Below are positions 14,261 through 23,721 of a stretch of DNA of 34,889 nt, one piece after another. The notes below the pieces were generated by a model. That model saw only the letters and a program-made list of their open reading frames with translations. It did not search any database and was not told the origin of the DNA. The DNA is from Planctomycetota bacterium (GTDB lineage Bacteria; Planctomycetota; JACOTG01; JAJDCM01): assembly GCA_029260825.1 (NCBI GenBank), contig JAJDCM010000018.1, forward strand, positions 1 through 34,889. The letters run 5' to 3'. The translations under genes and the position numbers were made by a program. Positions within the stretch are counted from its first letter, which is position 1; every line of letters begins with the position of its first letter.

Positions 14261-15541
14261 TTGAGTGATCCATATCCATGGATCATTATCGCCTCTTCCG
14301 GCGGTGTCCTGGCGACCATCTTCTCGATCTTGAAGGAAAGCCTTCTTCGCTATTCCGTACCAAAGCTAGAAGAGCTTGGCTCCCTCAAGGAGAAACAGAC
14401 AAGGGTCACGTCCTTTCTCAGCGGTGAGGACTCCGTGATCTTTGCCGCCACGATCCTGAAGCTGATGAGTAACCTCATCTTCGTTTTTGGACTCTACAAA
14501 AGCGTTGAGGTGCTTCCGCCACTCCATATCGGCGTCGTTGCCGCGCTGGTGCTCGGCGGCTTCTTGATTCTGCTGGTTGTGAACGAGCTGATTCCCAAGG
14601 TCTGCTGGGCGGCCATTGGCGCCGAGCGGATCGTTCTTGCCTACCTCCCGGTAGTGCAGCCGGCCTCCCGTGTTCTGACTCCGATCCACAGAGCGATCGA
14701 GAGCTTCTATTCCCTCGTGTTGAGAGCAGCCGGAACCACCCTCGAGGAAGCCACCAACAAGCAGATCACCGACGACATCTTGTCAGCCGCCGAAGAAGGC
14801 GAGCGGGAAGGCCTGCTCGAGGAAGAAGGCGCGGACATGATCGAGAGCATCATCGAGTTTCAAGACTCGGAGGCCCACGAGATCATGACGCCTCGCACCA
14901 AGATGGTCGGTATCGATTCCACGACCCCGATCGACCAGGTCATCGAGATCGCCATCGAAGATGGGCATTCCCGGTTTCCGGTCTATTCCGAGAGCATCGA
15001 TCAAATCGAGGGTATCCTGTACGTGAAGGATCTCCTCAAGATCTGGCATCGTCGGGGTGATCATTCACCCTCCCTGAGCGAGATCCTCAGAAAGCCCACG
15101 TTTATCCCCGAATCAAAGATGCTGAGTGCCCTGTTCCGACAGTTCAAGGAAACCAAGGTGCATATCGCCATCGTCCTTGACGAATACGGTGGCACCGCCG
15201 GACTCATCACGGTTGAGGACATCGTGGAGGAAATCGTGGGCGAAATCGAGGACGAATACGATCAGGAGGTTGGAGAGTCCCTCAAGGTACTCGGAGATCG
15301 TCAAGCCCTCGTCGAAGCGACCGTCCACATCGATGAGATCAACGAGACTCTTAACGTACGGATTCCCGAATCAGAAGATTTTGAGACCATCGGCGGCTTC
15401 CTCTTCGCCGCGATGGGCAAGGTTCCCACGGTGGGAGAGAACTACGTCCACGACAACCTCGAGTTCACCATTGTCGACGCGGATCAACGTCGAATCAATC
15501 GAGTCAAGATCGCGATCGAAAAAAACGGTTCCCAAACCTGA
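14261..15541 (+). CDS. CNNM/CBS membrane protein, CorC/HlyC (DUF21) family
   Basis: This 426-residue inner-membrane protein belongs to the family linked to Mg2+/Co2+ homeostasis. It has three hydrophobic segments (about 6-27, 58-82 and 86-115, the last with NELIPK), then two CBS domains: about 205-265, opening with MTPRTKMVGID, and 275-335, with VLDEYGGTAGLITVEDI. The C-terminus, about 345-420, is the CorC/HlyC domain with FETIGGFLF. The start is taken as TTG 14261. GGAGG (14245-14249) is nearest to an ATG at 14251 that opens only a five-codon frame overlapping this start, which could couple translation. recO follows after 13 bases. Confidence 0.88.
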   Translation: MSDPYPWIIIASSGGVLATIFSILKESLLRYSVPKLEELGSLKEKQTRVTSFLSGEDSVIFAATILKLMSNLIFVFGLYKSVEVLPPLHIGVVAALVLGGFLILLVVNELIPKVCWAAIGAERIVLAYLPVVQPASRVLTPIHRAIESFYSLVLRAAGTTLEEATNKQITDDILSAAEEGEREGLLEEEGADMIESIIEFQDSEAHEIMTPRTKMVGIDSTTPIDQVIEIAIEDGHSRFPVYSESIDQIEGILYVKDLLKIWHRRGDHSPSLSEILRKPTFIPESKMLSALFRQFKETKVHIAIVLDEYGGTAGLITVEDIVEEIVGEIEDEYDQEVGESLKVLGDRQALVEATVHIDEINETLNVRIPESEDFETIGGFLFAAMGKVPTVGENYVHDNLEFTIVDADQRRINRVKIAIEKNGSQT

Positions 15542-15554
15542 GTAGCGGTGGCGC

Positions 15555-16340
15555 ATGGCCCATAGCAAGACCGAAGCCATCGTACTGAACTGCTTTGACT
15601 ACTCTGAATCGAGTCAGATCGTTCATCTCCTCAGCCCAACCCTTGGCAAAGTCCACGTCATCGCCAAGGGAATCAAGAGAAACAAATCCTACGGTGTGTT
15701 CGATCTCTTCACGCACGGATCGGTTGTTCTCCTCTCCCGCAAGCAAGGCGGCGAGGACGACCTCAAGATCCTCGTCGAGCTCAGCGTCATTTCAAGCTTC
15801 CAGAAGATCCGAACCCGCTCGGACCGGATTCATGCCGCCCTCCACGCCCTGGAAATCACGAGCTCTTGCGCCCAGGAAGCGAACCCGGAGCCCGAACTCT
15901 TTGATCTTCTCCTTCGCCTGCTCACAAGCCTGGGCAATCTACCGATCGGCCAGCTCCGGGTGACCATGCTGCTCTATTCCCTGCGGTTTCTCGAGGTGAG
16001 CGGCTTTGCTCCCAACTGGTCAGGGTGCTTTCGCTGCGACCGTCCTCTCAAGGTCTGCACCGGTACCCTTCGGTTCCTGCCGGGGAGTGGGGGCTTCGCC
16101 TGCTCCTCCTGTGGAGCACCGGACGATTCTCTCTTTGTCCGGGTCCAGACGAAGACAATCGAGCTTCTGGCAGAACTATCCGGTCCGTCTCATTCCAAGC
16201 CAAAATCAGTGACTCTTCCGGAGCGCCCTCTTCGCGAAATGGAGCAGATCACCCTTCTCGCTCTACAAGCATCCTTGGATCGTCAGCTCCGGGTCGCTCC
16301 GATTCTCAACCGCTATCTTCGCAAGAGCGACCATAAATGA
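15555..16340 (+). CDS. recO: DNA repair protein RecO
   Basis: RecO loads RecA onto SSB-coated single-stranded DNA together with RecR and promotes annealing. The 261-residue protein has the N-terminal OB-fold signature (KTEAIVLNCFDYSESSQIVH and KVHVIAKGIK, residues 5-40) and a helical middle. A zinc site follows, CFRC (about 157-160) paired with CSSC (about 177-180). Length and domain order are normal for the family. It sits 13 bases after the CNNM/CBS gene and 15 before the TPR lipoprotein, so it is probably co-transcribed. Confidence 0.9.
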   Translation: MAHSKTEAIVLNCFDYSESSQIVHLLSPTLGKVHVIAKGIKRNKSYGVFDLFTHGSVVLLSRKQGGEDDLKILVELSVISSFQKIRTRSDRIHAALHALEITSSCAQEANPEPELFDLLLRLLTSLGNLPIGQLRVTMLLYSLRFLEVSGFAPNWSGCFRCDRPLKVCTGTLRFLPGSGGFACSSCGAPDDSLFVRVQTKTIELLAELSGPSHSKPKSVTLPERPLREMEQITLLALQASLDRQLRVAPILNRYLRKSDHK

Positions 16341-16355
16341 GATAAACGCGAGGGT

Positions 16356-17351
16356 ATGAGTACGCAAAATCCAACCTCCCTCAAAGTCGGGATGATTCAG
16401 GCCCATTTTTGGATCCTCGCGTTCCTCCTCGTCTCGTGCAAGAGCGCTCCCATCGAAGTCCCTCTCGAGCTGGAAGATCAGCTGGTCCTGGGACGCAAGC
16501 TCACGAGCGAAGGCCGCTTCGACGATGCGGAAGACATCCTGGAGGATGCAAGAAGCCTGAGCACCGATCAAAAAATCATCGCCCAGGCAACCTTCCTCCT
16601 GGCAAGAAACGACTTCCAGCGAGAGGAGTACACCGACTCACTCGCCCGCTACAAGAAGTTCGTCCGGGACAATCCGTTTTCCCCCCTGTCTCCCCAGGTG
16701 GAAGAAGGGATCTACCAGATCGCCCTTGCCTGCCTTGAAGGAAAAGCTACCGGGTTCCTCGGGCTCCCGGTGAGCACCAGCGAAGCGGTGGGAGTTCTGG
16801 AGTACCTTCGGGAGACTTTCAGTCGCGGCCATCGATCGGCGGACGTGCTGCGCCTCCTCGGTCAACATTACTTCGATGATCGCTACTATGAAGAAGCTCT
16901 GCTCGAATACGAGGCACTGGCGGAAGACCACCCGGAAAGCGAGTGGCGGCCGGTTGCCGAATTTCGCATCGCCCTCTGCTTCCTACTCCAGTGCCGGGGA
17001 CCGGAATACGATCTGGAAACCCTTCGTAGAGCTAGATTTGCCTTTGGTCAGTACCTGGCAAATAACCCGGAGGGATCCCAGCGCGACCAGGCCAACTCAG
17101 CCATCGAAGTGGTGAACCGCATGGTGGAAGAGCGTGCGTTCAAGATCGGCCCGTTCTACGAGCTCAGAAATGAATTCCGAGGGGCTCTCCTTTCCTACCA
17201 GGAGGCGGTTGCGGCCTATCCTCAGAGTGACCAATCAGAGCGTGCCAAGGCCCGGATCCAGGCCCTCACTCCCGTGGTTCAGCTCATTGAAGCCGAAGAA
17301 CGAGCTAACGATCCCATCGCCTCACGCGCCCAAGAGAAGGGAAGGAAGTAG
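16356..17351 (+). CDS. TPR lipoprotein, BamD/YfiO-like
   Basis: This 331-residue protein carries a lipoprotein signal ending LVSC (Cys28) and then tetratricopeptide-like helical pairs throughout, for example residues 45-115, 165-200 and 265-305. The layout resembles BamD, the outer-membrane lipoprotein that helps BamA insert beta-barrel proteins, though it is longer than the usual 240-270 residues. Its position 2 bases ahead of lptE supports a role in outer-membrane assembly. A second ATG at codon 13 could also serve as the start. It could instead be a general TPR lipoprotein, so no gene symbol is assigned. Confidence 0.72.
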   Translation: MSTQNPTSLKVGMIQAHFWILAFLLVSCKSAPIEVPLELEDQLVLGRKLTSEGRFDDAEDILEDARSLSTDQKIIAQATFLLARNDFQREEYTDSLARYKKFVRDNPFSPLSPQVEEGIYQIALACLEGKATGFLGLPVSTSEAVGVLEYLRETFSRGHRSADVLRLLGQHYFDDRYYEEALLEYEALAEDHPESEWRPVAEFRIALCFLLQCRGPEYDLETLRRARFAFGQYLANNPEGSQRDQANSAIEVVNRMVEERAFKIGPFYELRNEFRGALLSYQEAVAAYPQSDQSERAKARIQALTPVVQLIEAEERANDPIASRAQEKGRK

Positions 17352-17353
17352 GG

Positions 17354-17875
17354 ATGAATATCCAAGACCGGACACGAACCCAAAAGGTCCTCCCCCCGCT
17401 CCTTTGCCTCATCGTCCTCTCGGTCAGCGGCTGCGGCTACAGGATGGGCTGGCTCATGGAAGAAAGAGCACCCGGCGCCTCCACCATTGCCGTGACCATT
17501 CCGGGAAACACCACGTTTCGTCGCGATCTCGAACTTGAGTTCGGGCGAGAGCTGGCCCGAAAAGTCGCTCTGAACACACCTTACGCACTCGCCGAACCCG
17601 AAGTTGCTGACCTGCTCCTTGCGGGAGAAATCATCCGGGTTCAGGAAAGCGTTCTTTCAGAAACACAAAACGACGCCACCTTCGAGTCATCCGTGACCAT
17701 TACGGTGCGTTTTCGATTCACCGATCAGCGAAACGGAAACCTGCTCCGGGAGTTTACGGTTTCGGATCGAGCCGAGTTCTTGCTGAGCCGAGGAGAGAGT
17801 CTTTCCAGCGCACAAGCCGAAGCGTTCGTTGACCTTGCAGACAAAGTCCTCTTCGCGATGGAAGACGATTTCTAG
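17354..17875 (+). CDS. lptE: LPS-assembly lipoprotein LptE-like
   Basis: This 173-residue protein has a lipoprotein signal ending VSGC (Cys27), followed immediately by GYRMG, the family's typical CGY start. The central part has the LptE pattern, TIAVTIPGNTTFRRDLE, then ALAEPEVADLLLAGEI and strands VTITVRFRFTD. LptE plugs the LptD barrel that places lipopolysaccharide in the outer leaflet. The gene starts 2 bases after the TPR lipoprotein stop. A partial inverted repeat (17895-17900 with 17920-17925) follows it, but without a T-tract. Confidence 0.8.
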   Translation: MNIQDRTRTQKVLPPLLCLIVLSVSGCGYRMGWLMEERAPGASTIAVTIPGNTTFRRDLELEFGRELARKVALNTPYALAEPEVADLLLAGEIIRVQESVLSETQNDATFESSVTITVRFRFTDQRNGNLLREFTVSDRAEFLLSRGESLSSAQAEAFVDLADKVLFAMEDDF

Positions 17876-18142
17876 ACAGAACTCGTCCAATCTCGGGAAG
17901 GGAATCCGACTCCCCCGGACTTCCCACAAGAAACGGGGCTCCCGGTGAATATTCGAGGCTCGCATGTTAACTTAGTCCTCAATATGGACGATGGAGTTAC
18001 AAGTCCACGCGCTTTCGCCGCTTAGCAGGTCAAGCAAGTGGGAAACCGCCCTTGCAGGCACCGCAACCTATATTGTGTGCGGCAAGGGGCAACCCTTTCA
18101 CGGCTCTCAAACTGAGGCCAGTTCCCAACGAGGAGATATCGA

Positions 18143-20443
18143 ATGCCCGGGGAGTCCCAACTTCCGGGTACGAAACCCAGCGATCCGAAGACGTCACCAC
18201 GACGTCCTCGAAACTTGCTGAGCTTCAGCCTGGTCTTTGCCATGGTCCTCGTTCTGCTGTGGATGTTTTCCCAAACACCGTTGATCGGTGATTCGGAGAA
18301 GAGTCCCGGTGAATTCTGGAAGGACCTGCTCTCTGGCAATATTTCCAGCGTAACCATGGAGGGCTCAAGCAAGCTCTTTGGCGACCTGGAAGTCGTCGGA
18401 GAGGGCCCACCAAAGAAGTTCAAAGTCAGCTTTCCGGACAACTATCTTGTCGACAAGTTCGACTTCATCCAGGAAAGAACGAACCTTGAACTCGTCGACA
18501 TGTCGACGGACCAGTTCATCAACGAACTCGATAACAACAATCTCGAGCTCATGAGGGTCACTCTGTACCGCTTCGCGGATGCCACCAAACTGGAGGCACG
18601 ATTCCTCGATCGAGACGGTGTCCTGACCACAGCACGGGTAAAACCCGACGTCTCCTCCCCCAACCAGCTCAATGACGTCTATGCGGCGGTCAGGCGGAAG
18701 GAAAGTCAGAACGGCTTCGAGATCCAGCGAGAGATTCAAGATCTTCGAAACCCGGACATCTTCAAATACAAAGAACCCAACACCTTCCTCGCCCAGCTCA
18801 TCTTCACATTCGGGCCGTGGATTCTGATCATTGCCCTCTTCTGGTTCTTTATCTTCCGACAGATGCGAACTCCCACCGGAACCGGTGGCGTTCTGTCCTT
18901 CGGACGCAGCAGAGCCAAGCTCTACAACAAAGAGACCTCCAAGACGACCTTCGATGACGTAGCTGGCATTGAAGAAGCCAAGGACGAAGTCCGAGAAGTC
19001 GTTGAGTTTCTCAAGAACCCGAACAAGTTCCAGAAGATCGGCGCTCGAATCCCTCGTGGCGTGTTGCTGGTCGGGTCACCCGGTACCGGAAAGACCCTTC
19101 TTGCCAAGGCCATCGCCGGCGAAGCAGACGTGCCCTTCTTCAGCATCTGCGGCTCTGACTTTGTCGAAATGTTCGTCGGTGTCGGTGCATCCCGGGTTCG
19201 AGATCTCTTCAAGCAAGCCAAGGAAAACTCTCCCTGCATCGTCTTTCTCGATGAGATCGACGCGGTGGGACGAAGACGCGGCACCGGAATGGGTGGTGGG
19301 CACGACGAGCGAGAACAAACTCTCAATGCAATCCTCGTCGAGATGGACGGATTTGAAACCGATCAGGGCATCATCCTGGTCGCCGCGACCAACCGCCCTG
19401 ACGTTCTTGACCCAGCCCTGCTTCGACCCGGGCGTTTCGACCGGCAGATTACCATCGACCCTCCGGACATCATCGGCCGGGAAGAGATCTTGAAGGTCCA
19501 CGCTCGCAAGGTGAAGATGAGTCCCGAAGTTGATTTCACCGTGATTTCGCGGGGAACCCCCACCTTCACCGGGGCCGAGCTCGAAGCGTTGATCAACGAA
19601 GCAGCTCTGCACTGCGTATTGACTGGAGAATCCTTCATTCGCATGGAGCACCTCGAAGAAGCTCGAGACAAGGTCAAGTGGGGACGCCAAAAGAAGAGCC
19701 GGGTCATGGATCCGGAAGACCAACTCATCACGGCCTATCACGAAGCGGGCCACGCCATCGTGGCCGCCATGCTTCCTGAGGTCGAACCTCTGCACAAGGT
19801 GACGATCGTTCCGCGAGGAATGGCTCTTGGAGCCACCATGCAACTTCCGGCAAAAGACGTCTATCACTTCTCCAAAAAGAAGATGGAAGGCAACCTGAAG
19901 GTTCTCTACGCGGGACGCATCGCGGAAGAAATCTTCTGCCAGGACATCACCGCCGGAGCCGCCAACGACATTCAAAGGGCCACCGAACTCGCCCGTTCCA
20001 TGGTTTGTGAATGGGGCATGAACTCGAACATCGGCCTTGTTCACTACGGAGATAGTCAAGAGACCTTCTTCCTCGGTCGGGAAGTTACCCGCACCCAGAG
20101 CCACAGTGAAGCGCTTACTTTCGAAATCGACCAGGAAGTCAAAAAGATGGTCGATGAGAATTACGACGCCGCACGAAAGATCGTCGAAGAGCACAAAGAC
20201 AAGGTCGAGCTCATCGCACGAGCCCTCATGGAATTCGAGAGTTTGAACCGACCCGACATCGACGTTCTGATCGAGGGTGGAAGTATTGCCGACCTGACTC
20301 GCATCCGAAAGGAAAGGCGGGAAGCCCGGGAAGAAGCAGCTCGAAAGGCGCGTCAACCAGAAACCTCCGGAACCGATGAACACGGCACGGTCTCACCGGA
20401 AGAGGAAGGGAACATGGAGGTTGAGGGGAACTTCGCTTACTAA
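18143..20443 (+). CDS. ftsH: ATP-dependent zinc metalloprotease FtsH
   Basis: FtsH is a hexameric membrane protease that extracts and degrades membrane and short-lived cytosolic proteins. At 766 residues it is longer than the usual 610-650. Transmembrane helices lie at about 25-42 and 215-238, with a periplasmic part of about 170 residues between them. The AAA domain has Walker A GSPGTGKT (about 311-318), Walker [10 protein letters not shown] (about 368-376) and the second region of homology [18 protein letters not shown]. The zinc motif HEAGH is at about 533-537, and the third ligand is expected near [10 protein letters not shown]. The tail is acidic and arginine-rich. GAGGAG lies 7 bases before the ATG. 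The leader is 267 bases after lptE, so this may be a separate transcript. Confidence 0.96.
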   Translation: MPGESQLPGTKPSDPKTSPRRPRNLLSFSLVFAMVLVLLWMFSQTPLIGDSEKSPGEFWKDLLSGNISSVTMEGSSKLFGDLEVVGEGPPKKFKVSFPDNYLVDKFDFIQERTNLELVDMSTDQFINELDNNNLELMRVTLYRFADATKLEARFLDRDGVLTTARVKPDVSSPNQLNDVYAAVRRKESQNGFEIQREIQDLRNPDIFKYKEPNTFLAQLIFTFGPWILIIALFWFFIFRQMRTPTGTGGVLSFGRSRAKLYNKETSKTTFDDVAGIEEAKDEVREVVEFLKNPNKFQKIGARIPRGVLLVGSPGTGKTLLAKAIAGEADVPFFSICGSDFVEMFVGVGASRVRDLFKQAKENSPCIVFLDEIDAVGRRRGTGMGGGHDEREQTLNAILVEMDGFETDQGIILVAATNRPDVLDPALLRPGRFDRQITIDPPDIIGREEILKVHARKVKMSPEVDFTVISRGTPTFTGAELEALINEAALHCVLTGESFIRMEHLEEARDKVKWGRQKKSRVMDPEDQLITAYHEAGHAIVAAMLPEVEPLHKVTIVPRGMALGATMQLPAKDVYHFSKKKMEGNLKVLYAGRIAEEIFCQDITAGAANDIQRATELARSMVCEWGMNSNIGLVHYGDSQETFFLGREVTRTQSHSEALTFEIDQEVKKMVDENYDAARKIVEEHKDKVELIARALMEFESLNRPDIDVLIEGGSIADLTRIRKERREAREEAARKARQPETSGTDEHGTVSPEEEGNMEVEGNFAY

Positions 20444-21722
20444 GGGAGCGGGCACTCGAACTTCAGGCCTTTCCCCGGAGAGCCTCCACAACGTTCGAAT
20501 CATTCCCGCGTCGAGTGCCGAGGCCATTCAATTGGAGTTCCCGTGGATCGATCCGAATCACGGTCACGGGATCTTCCCGTGTCTTCTGGCCAGGGTCGAA
20601 GGACTCCCGGCAAAGCTGCTAACTGAACTTCAACACCGAGCGCCAGGAATGGGTATCCGTGTCTTTCCAGATGGAGAGCAAATGCAGGTCACAAAAGAGC
20701 CCGATTGCGTTCTGCTCGCCGGCTCCCGTGATGGCCTGAACAAATTGACCCGTTCCTTCTCGGCAGATTCAACGACCGAGTCGGACCAGGGACTCATCCA
20801 TGCTCTCTCCAGTGCACTGAGGCACCATCGAACGCCTTCGTCCACCCTTCTTCTTGCGGAAAGAAAGCTTTCCCTTGAACGCCCGCTGATCATGGGAATC
20901 CTCAACGTCACACCGGATTCTTTTTCGGACGGCGGCCGGTTCGAAAGCGCGGCGGCCTCCGTGGATCATGCCCACCGCATGCTGGACGAAGGGGCCGACA
21001 TCCTCGACATCGGAGGGGAATCCACCCGTCCAGGGGCAAAAGAAGTCGACGCCAAAGAGGAGCTCGGCAGAATTCTTCCCGTTCTGTCCAGGCTGATCGA
21101 AACAACAAACGTTCCCATCTCCATCGATACGTCCAAAGCGGAGGTGGCAAAACACGCCGTTGAAGCCGGTGCAACCCTCATCAACGATGTCACCGCCCTT
21201 GGCGACCCTTCGATGGCAACGACTGTCGCGACTCACCGATGCGGCCTTCTTCTCATGCACATGCAGGGTACACCTCGCTCCATGCAGGCGTCCCCCCATT
21301 ACTCGAACCTGATGTCCGAAATCACAAGATTTCTCCGAGTTTCGGTCTTGAAAGCCGTCGAAGCCGGAGTCTCCCCGGACTCGATCGCAATTGACCCGGG
21401 TTTTGGTTTTGGAAAAACCGATGCCCACAACCTCGAACTTCTCAACCGACTCGAAGAACTCACCTGCCTCGGCTACCCGGTCGTGCTTGGCACTTCTCGA
21501 AAATCGACCCTCGGACACCTGACGGGCCGCGCCCCAAATGCGAGAATGGCGGCGACTGCGGCCACGATGGCAATGGCCGTGGATCGGGGTGCGCGGATCC
21601 TGCGGGTCCACGACGTAGCCGCCATGAAAGACGCGGCCGTCGTTGCCCATGCGTGTCAGGGGATCCTGAAAAAAGCGTCTTCTCCCTCCGCCGCAAGCCA
21701 GCAGCAGGAGAGACTTCGATGA
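20376..21722 (+). CDS. folP: Dihydropteroate synthase with N-terminal extension
   Basis: FolP joins p-aminobenzoate to the pterin pyrophosphate in folate synthesis. All signatures are present in the C-terminal 275 residues: MGILNVTPDSFSDGG, DIGGESTRPGA, SIDTSKAEVA, INDVTAL, IDPGFGFGKT, GTSRKST and RVHDV. About 165 residues precede them, against few in E. coli. This part, with ARVEGLPAKLLTEL and later LLLAERKLSLERPLI, resembles the extension seen in some clostridial and other DHPS proteins. The ATG at 20376 overlaps ftsH by 68 bases and has a poor ribosome-binding site. TTG 20421, with GAGGAAGGG upstream, is an alternative start. It overlaps cdaA by 4 bases. Confidence 0.93.
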   Translation: MNTARSHRKRKGTWRLRGTSLTKGAGTRTSGLSPESLHNVRIIPASSAEAIQLEFPWIDPNHGHGIFPCLLARVEGLPAKLLTELQHRAPGMGIRVFPDGEQMQVTKEPDCVLLAGSRDGLNKLTRSFSADSTTESDQGLIHALSSALRHHRTPSSTLLLAERKLSLERPLIMGILNVTPDSFSDGGRFESAAASVDHAHRMLDEGADILDIGGESTRPGAKEVDAKEELGRILPVLSRLIETTNVPISIDTSKAEVAKHAVEAGATLINDVTALGDPSMATTVATHRCGLLLMHMQGTPRSMQASPHYSNLMSEITRFLRVSVLKAVEAGVSPDSIAIDPGFGFGKTDAHNLELLNRLEELTCLGYPVVLGTSRKSTLGHLTGRAPNARMAATAATMAMAVDRGARILRVHDVAAMKDAAVVAHACQGILKKASSPSAASQQQERLR

Positions 21723-22513
21723 CCGAGCAACTCAAACCGGCCCTCGAGGTTCTGATCCTGTTCCTCATCTTTTATCCCGTTCTTCGCTTCGTGAGAGAAT
21801 GGCGGGGCGGGGGAATGCTCAAGGGACTCGGATTCATCTTTGCGAGTTCCCTGGTCCTGGGTCTCGTGCTGGTGGAAGCTCTGGAACTGAGCGTCCTCCG
21901 GTTCTTCTTCGAGCAATTCGTTTTCATCTCCGTCCTCGCCCTCGTCATTATCTTCCAGCCCGAGCTCAGGATGGGTCTTGTTCGACTCGGCGAAACAACC
22001 GTCATCGGCAAGTTCATCAAGCCGGATAAGGGAATCGTGGACGAACTCGTCAAGGCTCTCAAGCGGATGTCCAGGGACCGAATCGGAGCCCTCATTGCTC
22101 TGGAGCGAGAAACCCGGCTGGAATCGTTTGTTGAAGGCGGAGTGCGAGTCGACGCCCGCTTCTCGGCCGATCTCCTCGAATCTATATTCTATCCCGGTTC
22201 ATCTCTTCATGATGGAGCGGTCATCGTTCGACAGGACCGGATCGTTGCCAGTGCCTGCCTCTTTCCCCTCACCGACAATCCGGAAATCAGCAAGCGTCTT
22301 GGAACCCGGCATCGCGCGGCGATCGGGGTCACGGAAGAGTCGGACGCGATCACTGTCATCGTTTCCGAGGAGCGGGGCGAGATATCCCTCGGCATGGGCG
22401 GAAAGCTCCATCGCAACCTGACGGTGGAGGAAGTCATAAGCTTTCTGGATCTGCATTTTCTGCGAACGGCCGAGGCAACCCCATCCGACAAGAAGCGCGC
22501 AGGAGCCGCATGA
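21719..22513 (+). CDS. cdaA: Diadenylate cyclase CdaA (c-di-AMP synthase)
   Basis: CdaA makes the second messenger cyclic di-AMP from two ATP. The 264-residue protein has hydrophobic N-terminal helices (about residues 8-90) and a C-terminal DAC domain with SLHDGAVIV (the DGA motif) and TRHRAAIGVTEESDA (the RHR motif). Both are needed for catalysis in the family. The ATG at 21719 overlaps the folP stop (ATGA) and has AGGAGAG about 8 bases upstream; a longer frame to 21653 is less likely. CdaR and GlmM, its known interaction partners, follow directly. Confidence 0.95.
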   Translation: MTEQLKPALEVLILFLIFYPVLRFVREWRGGGMLKGLGFIFASSLVLGLVLVEALELSVLRFFFEQFVFISVLALVIIFQPELRMGLVRLGETTVIGKFIKPDKGIVDELVKALKRMSRDRIGALIALERETRLESFVEGGVRVDARFSADLLESIFYPGSSLHDGAVIVRQDRIVASACLFPLTDNPEISKRLGTRHRAAIGVTEESDAITVIVSEERGEISLGMGGKLHRNLTVEEVISFLDLHFLRTAEATPSDKKRAGAA

Positions 22514-23589
22514 TGAAGTCGATGCTGCTAGACCATCTGCCGACGAAGACAGCCGCCCTGGTCGTGGCGATCCTGGCCTACACTTATCTTTACAGTCGAG
22601 CCACCAAGACCCTCACCCAGGATTTTCCACTCCTTACCGTTGCTGCCCCCCAACATCACGTTCTCATCAACGTTGGCAAGGACGCAATCGCCCAGCTGGA
22701 TCGACCCGACACCCGAATCAAAGTGCAAATCGAAGGAGTCGAATCGGACGTTGAAAAATTCATCGATCGGCGAGAGCTCGTGGCCGACGTGAACCTGATC
22801 CGGTTCACCCCCGCCAGGGGTCAGGCTCCAACCCGAATAAAACTGAACCCTGAGGACATCTTATTTCGGGCAAAACCTGCTGCCGTCACGATTCGATACC
22901 CGGACGGTCTTCCCGAAGTGACCATCTCTCGGCGTACCACCTGGGTGGTGAACCTGGAGGTACCAAGAGACCAGCTGAATACGATCCAGAACTACGACGT
23001 CACGAATGTCTCGCTCCAGCCCACCGAGATCCGCGTCAGCGGACCCAGCGAACTCGAGCCAAAACTGACCACCCTGGAGCTCCAGGGCTCCAAGCTCCAG
23101 ACGCCTAGCAACCAACCTCTTGAGTGCCGGTTCAGCCCCGAGGAGCTCTCTATGATGATCAACCGGTTGGGATCATTTCCTCACCTCCAGATCCTGGGAG
23201 ATCCTCAGGTGGTGGTTCGGGTTGACATTGCCCCGCAGCCCGTCGAGGAGGAGTTCCTCCTTCAAAGTGCGCTCGTCGTGACCTCAACCGTGGAAGACGA
23301 AAATGGAAATCCGGTCTCCATCTTTCAGGCAAACCTCGCCATCAAGCTCACCGTCAAGCAAAAGGTCCTCACTCAGAACAAGCTCGAGCTCGTCCGCGTG
23401 ACCCTTCGGGGCCCCCAGGAAGAGCTAAACAAGATCAAAGATGACCCCACGAGATATCGGGTCCGCTTCGATCTCACCGAATTCCTGAATCGCTCGGAAC
23501 GAATCAGCACAATTCGCGGAATCGTCGAAAACCTCCCCCCCACGGTCACCTACGATCCAATCGAGGGAACTCTGAACCTCGAGCAATAG
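22510..23589 (+). CDS. cdaR: YbbR-domain protein, CdaR-like regulator of CdaA
   Basis: YbbR proteins are membrane-anchored extracytoplasmic proteins that control CdaA activity in Firmicutes. The 359 residues start with a signal anchor (about 11-28, TAALVVAILAYTYLYS). YbbR-type beta segments follow, for example FPLLTVAAPQHHVL, ITISR-like strands near 140, LQPTEIRVSGP near 175 and VENLPPTVTYDP at the end. The ATG overlaps the cdaA stop by 4 bases, so the two are translationally coupled. Sequence conservation in this family is low, and gene order carries much of the call. Confidence 0.88.
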   Translation: MMKSMLLDHLPTKTAALVVAILAYTYLYSRATKTLTQDFPLLTVAAPQHHVLINVGKDAIAQLDRPDTRIKVQIEGVESDVEKFIDRRELVADVNLIRFTPARGQAPTRIKLNPEDILFRAKPAAVTIRYPDGLPEVTISRRTTWVVNLEVPRDQLNTIQNYDVTNVSLQPTEIRVSGPSELEPKLTTLELQGSKLQTPSNQPLECRFSPEELSMMINRLGSFPHLQILGDPQVVVRVDIAPQPVEEEFLLQSALVVTSTVEDENGNPVSIFQANLAIKLTVKQKVLTQNKLELVRVTLRGPQEELNKIKDDPTRYRVRFDLTEFLNRSERISTIRGIVENLPPTVTYDPIEGTLNLEQ

Positions 23590-23612
23590 GAAGCCGTCCT
23601 TTTTCACGAGAC

Positions 23613-23633
23613 CTGGCCGCAAGACATGGCCAG
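23613..23633 (+). other. Small hairpin in the cdaR-glmM spacer
   Basis: CTGGCC and GGCCAG form a perfect 6-bp stem around a 9-base loop, with no T-tract behind it. It could be an RNA-processing or stability element between co-transcribed genes, or chance. Confidence 0.3.
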
Positions 23634-23721
23634 AAAACATGGATCCAAATCGATCAATGTGTTATCCCCAGCTCCCCAGAGGTCCGGAACCATTGACTAG
23701 CCAAGGGGGATCCACTCTCTC

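Noticed and set aside
18001..18142. Search for a promoter or small RNA in the leader of ftsH
   Set aside because: No -35/-10 pair with acceptable spacing was found around TATATT (18069-18074), and no RNA family was recognised.
19076..20383. A 435-codon minus-strand open frame across ftsH
   Set aside because: It is fully inside a certain ftsH gene and its translation matches no family.
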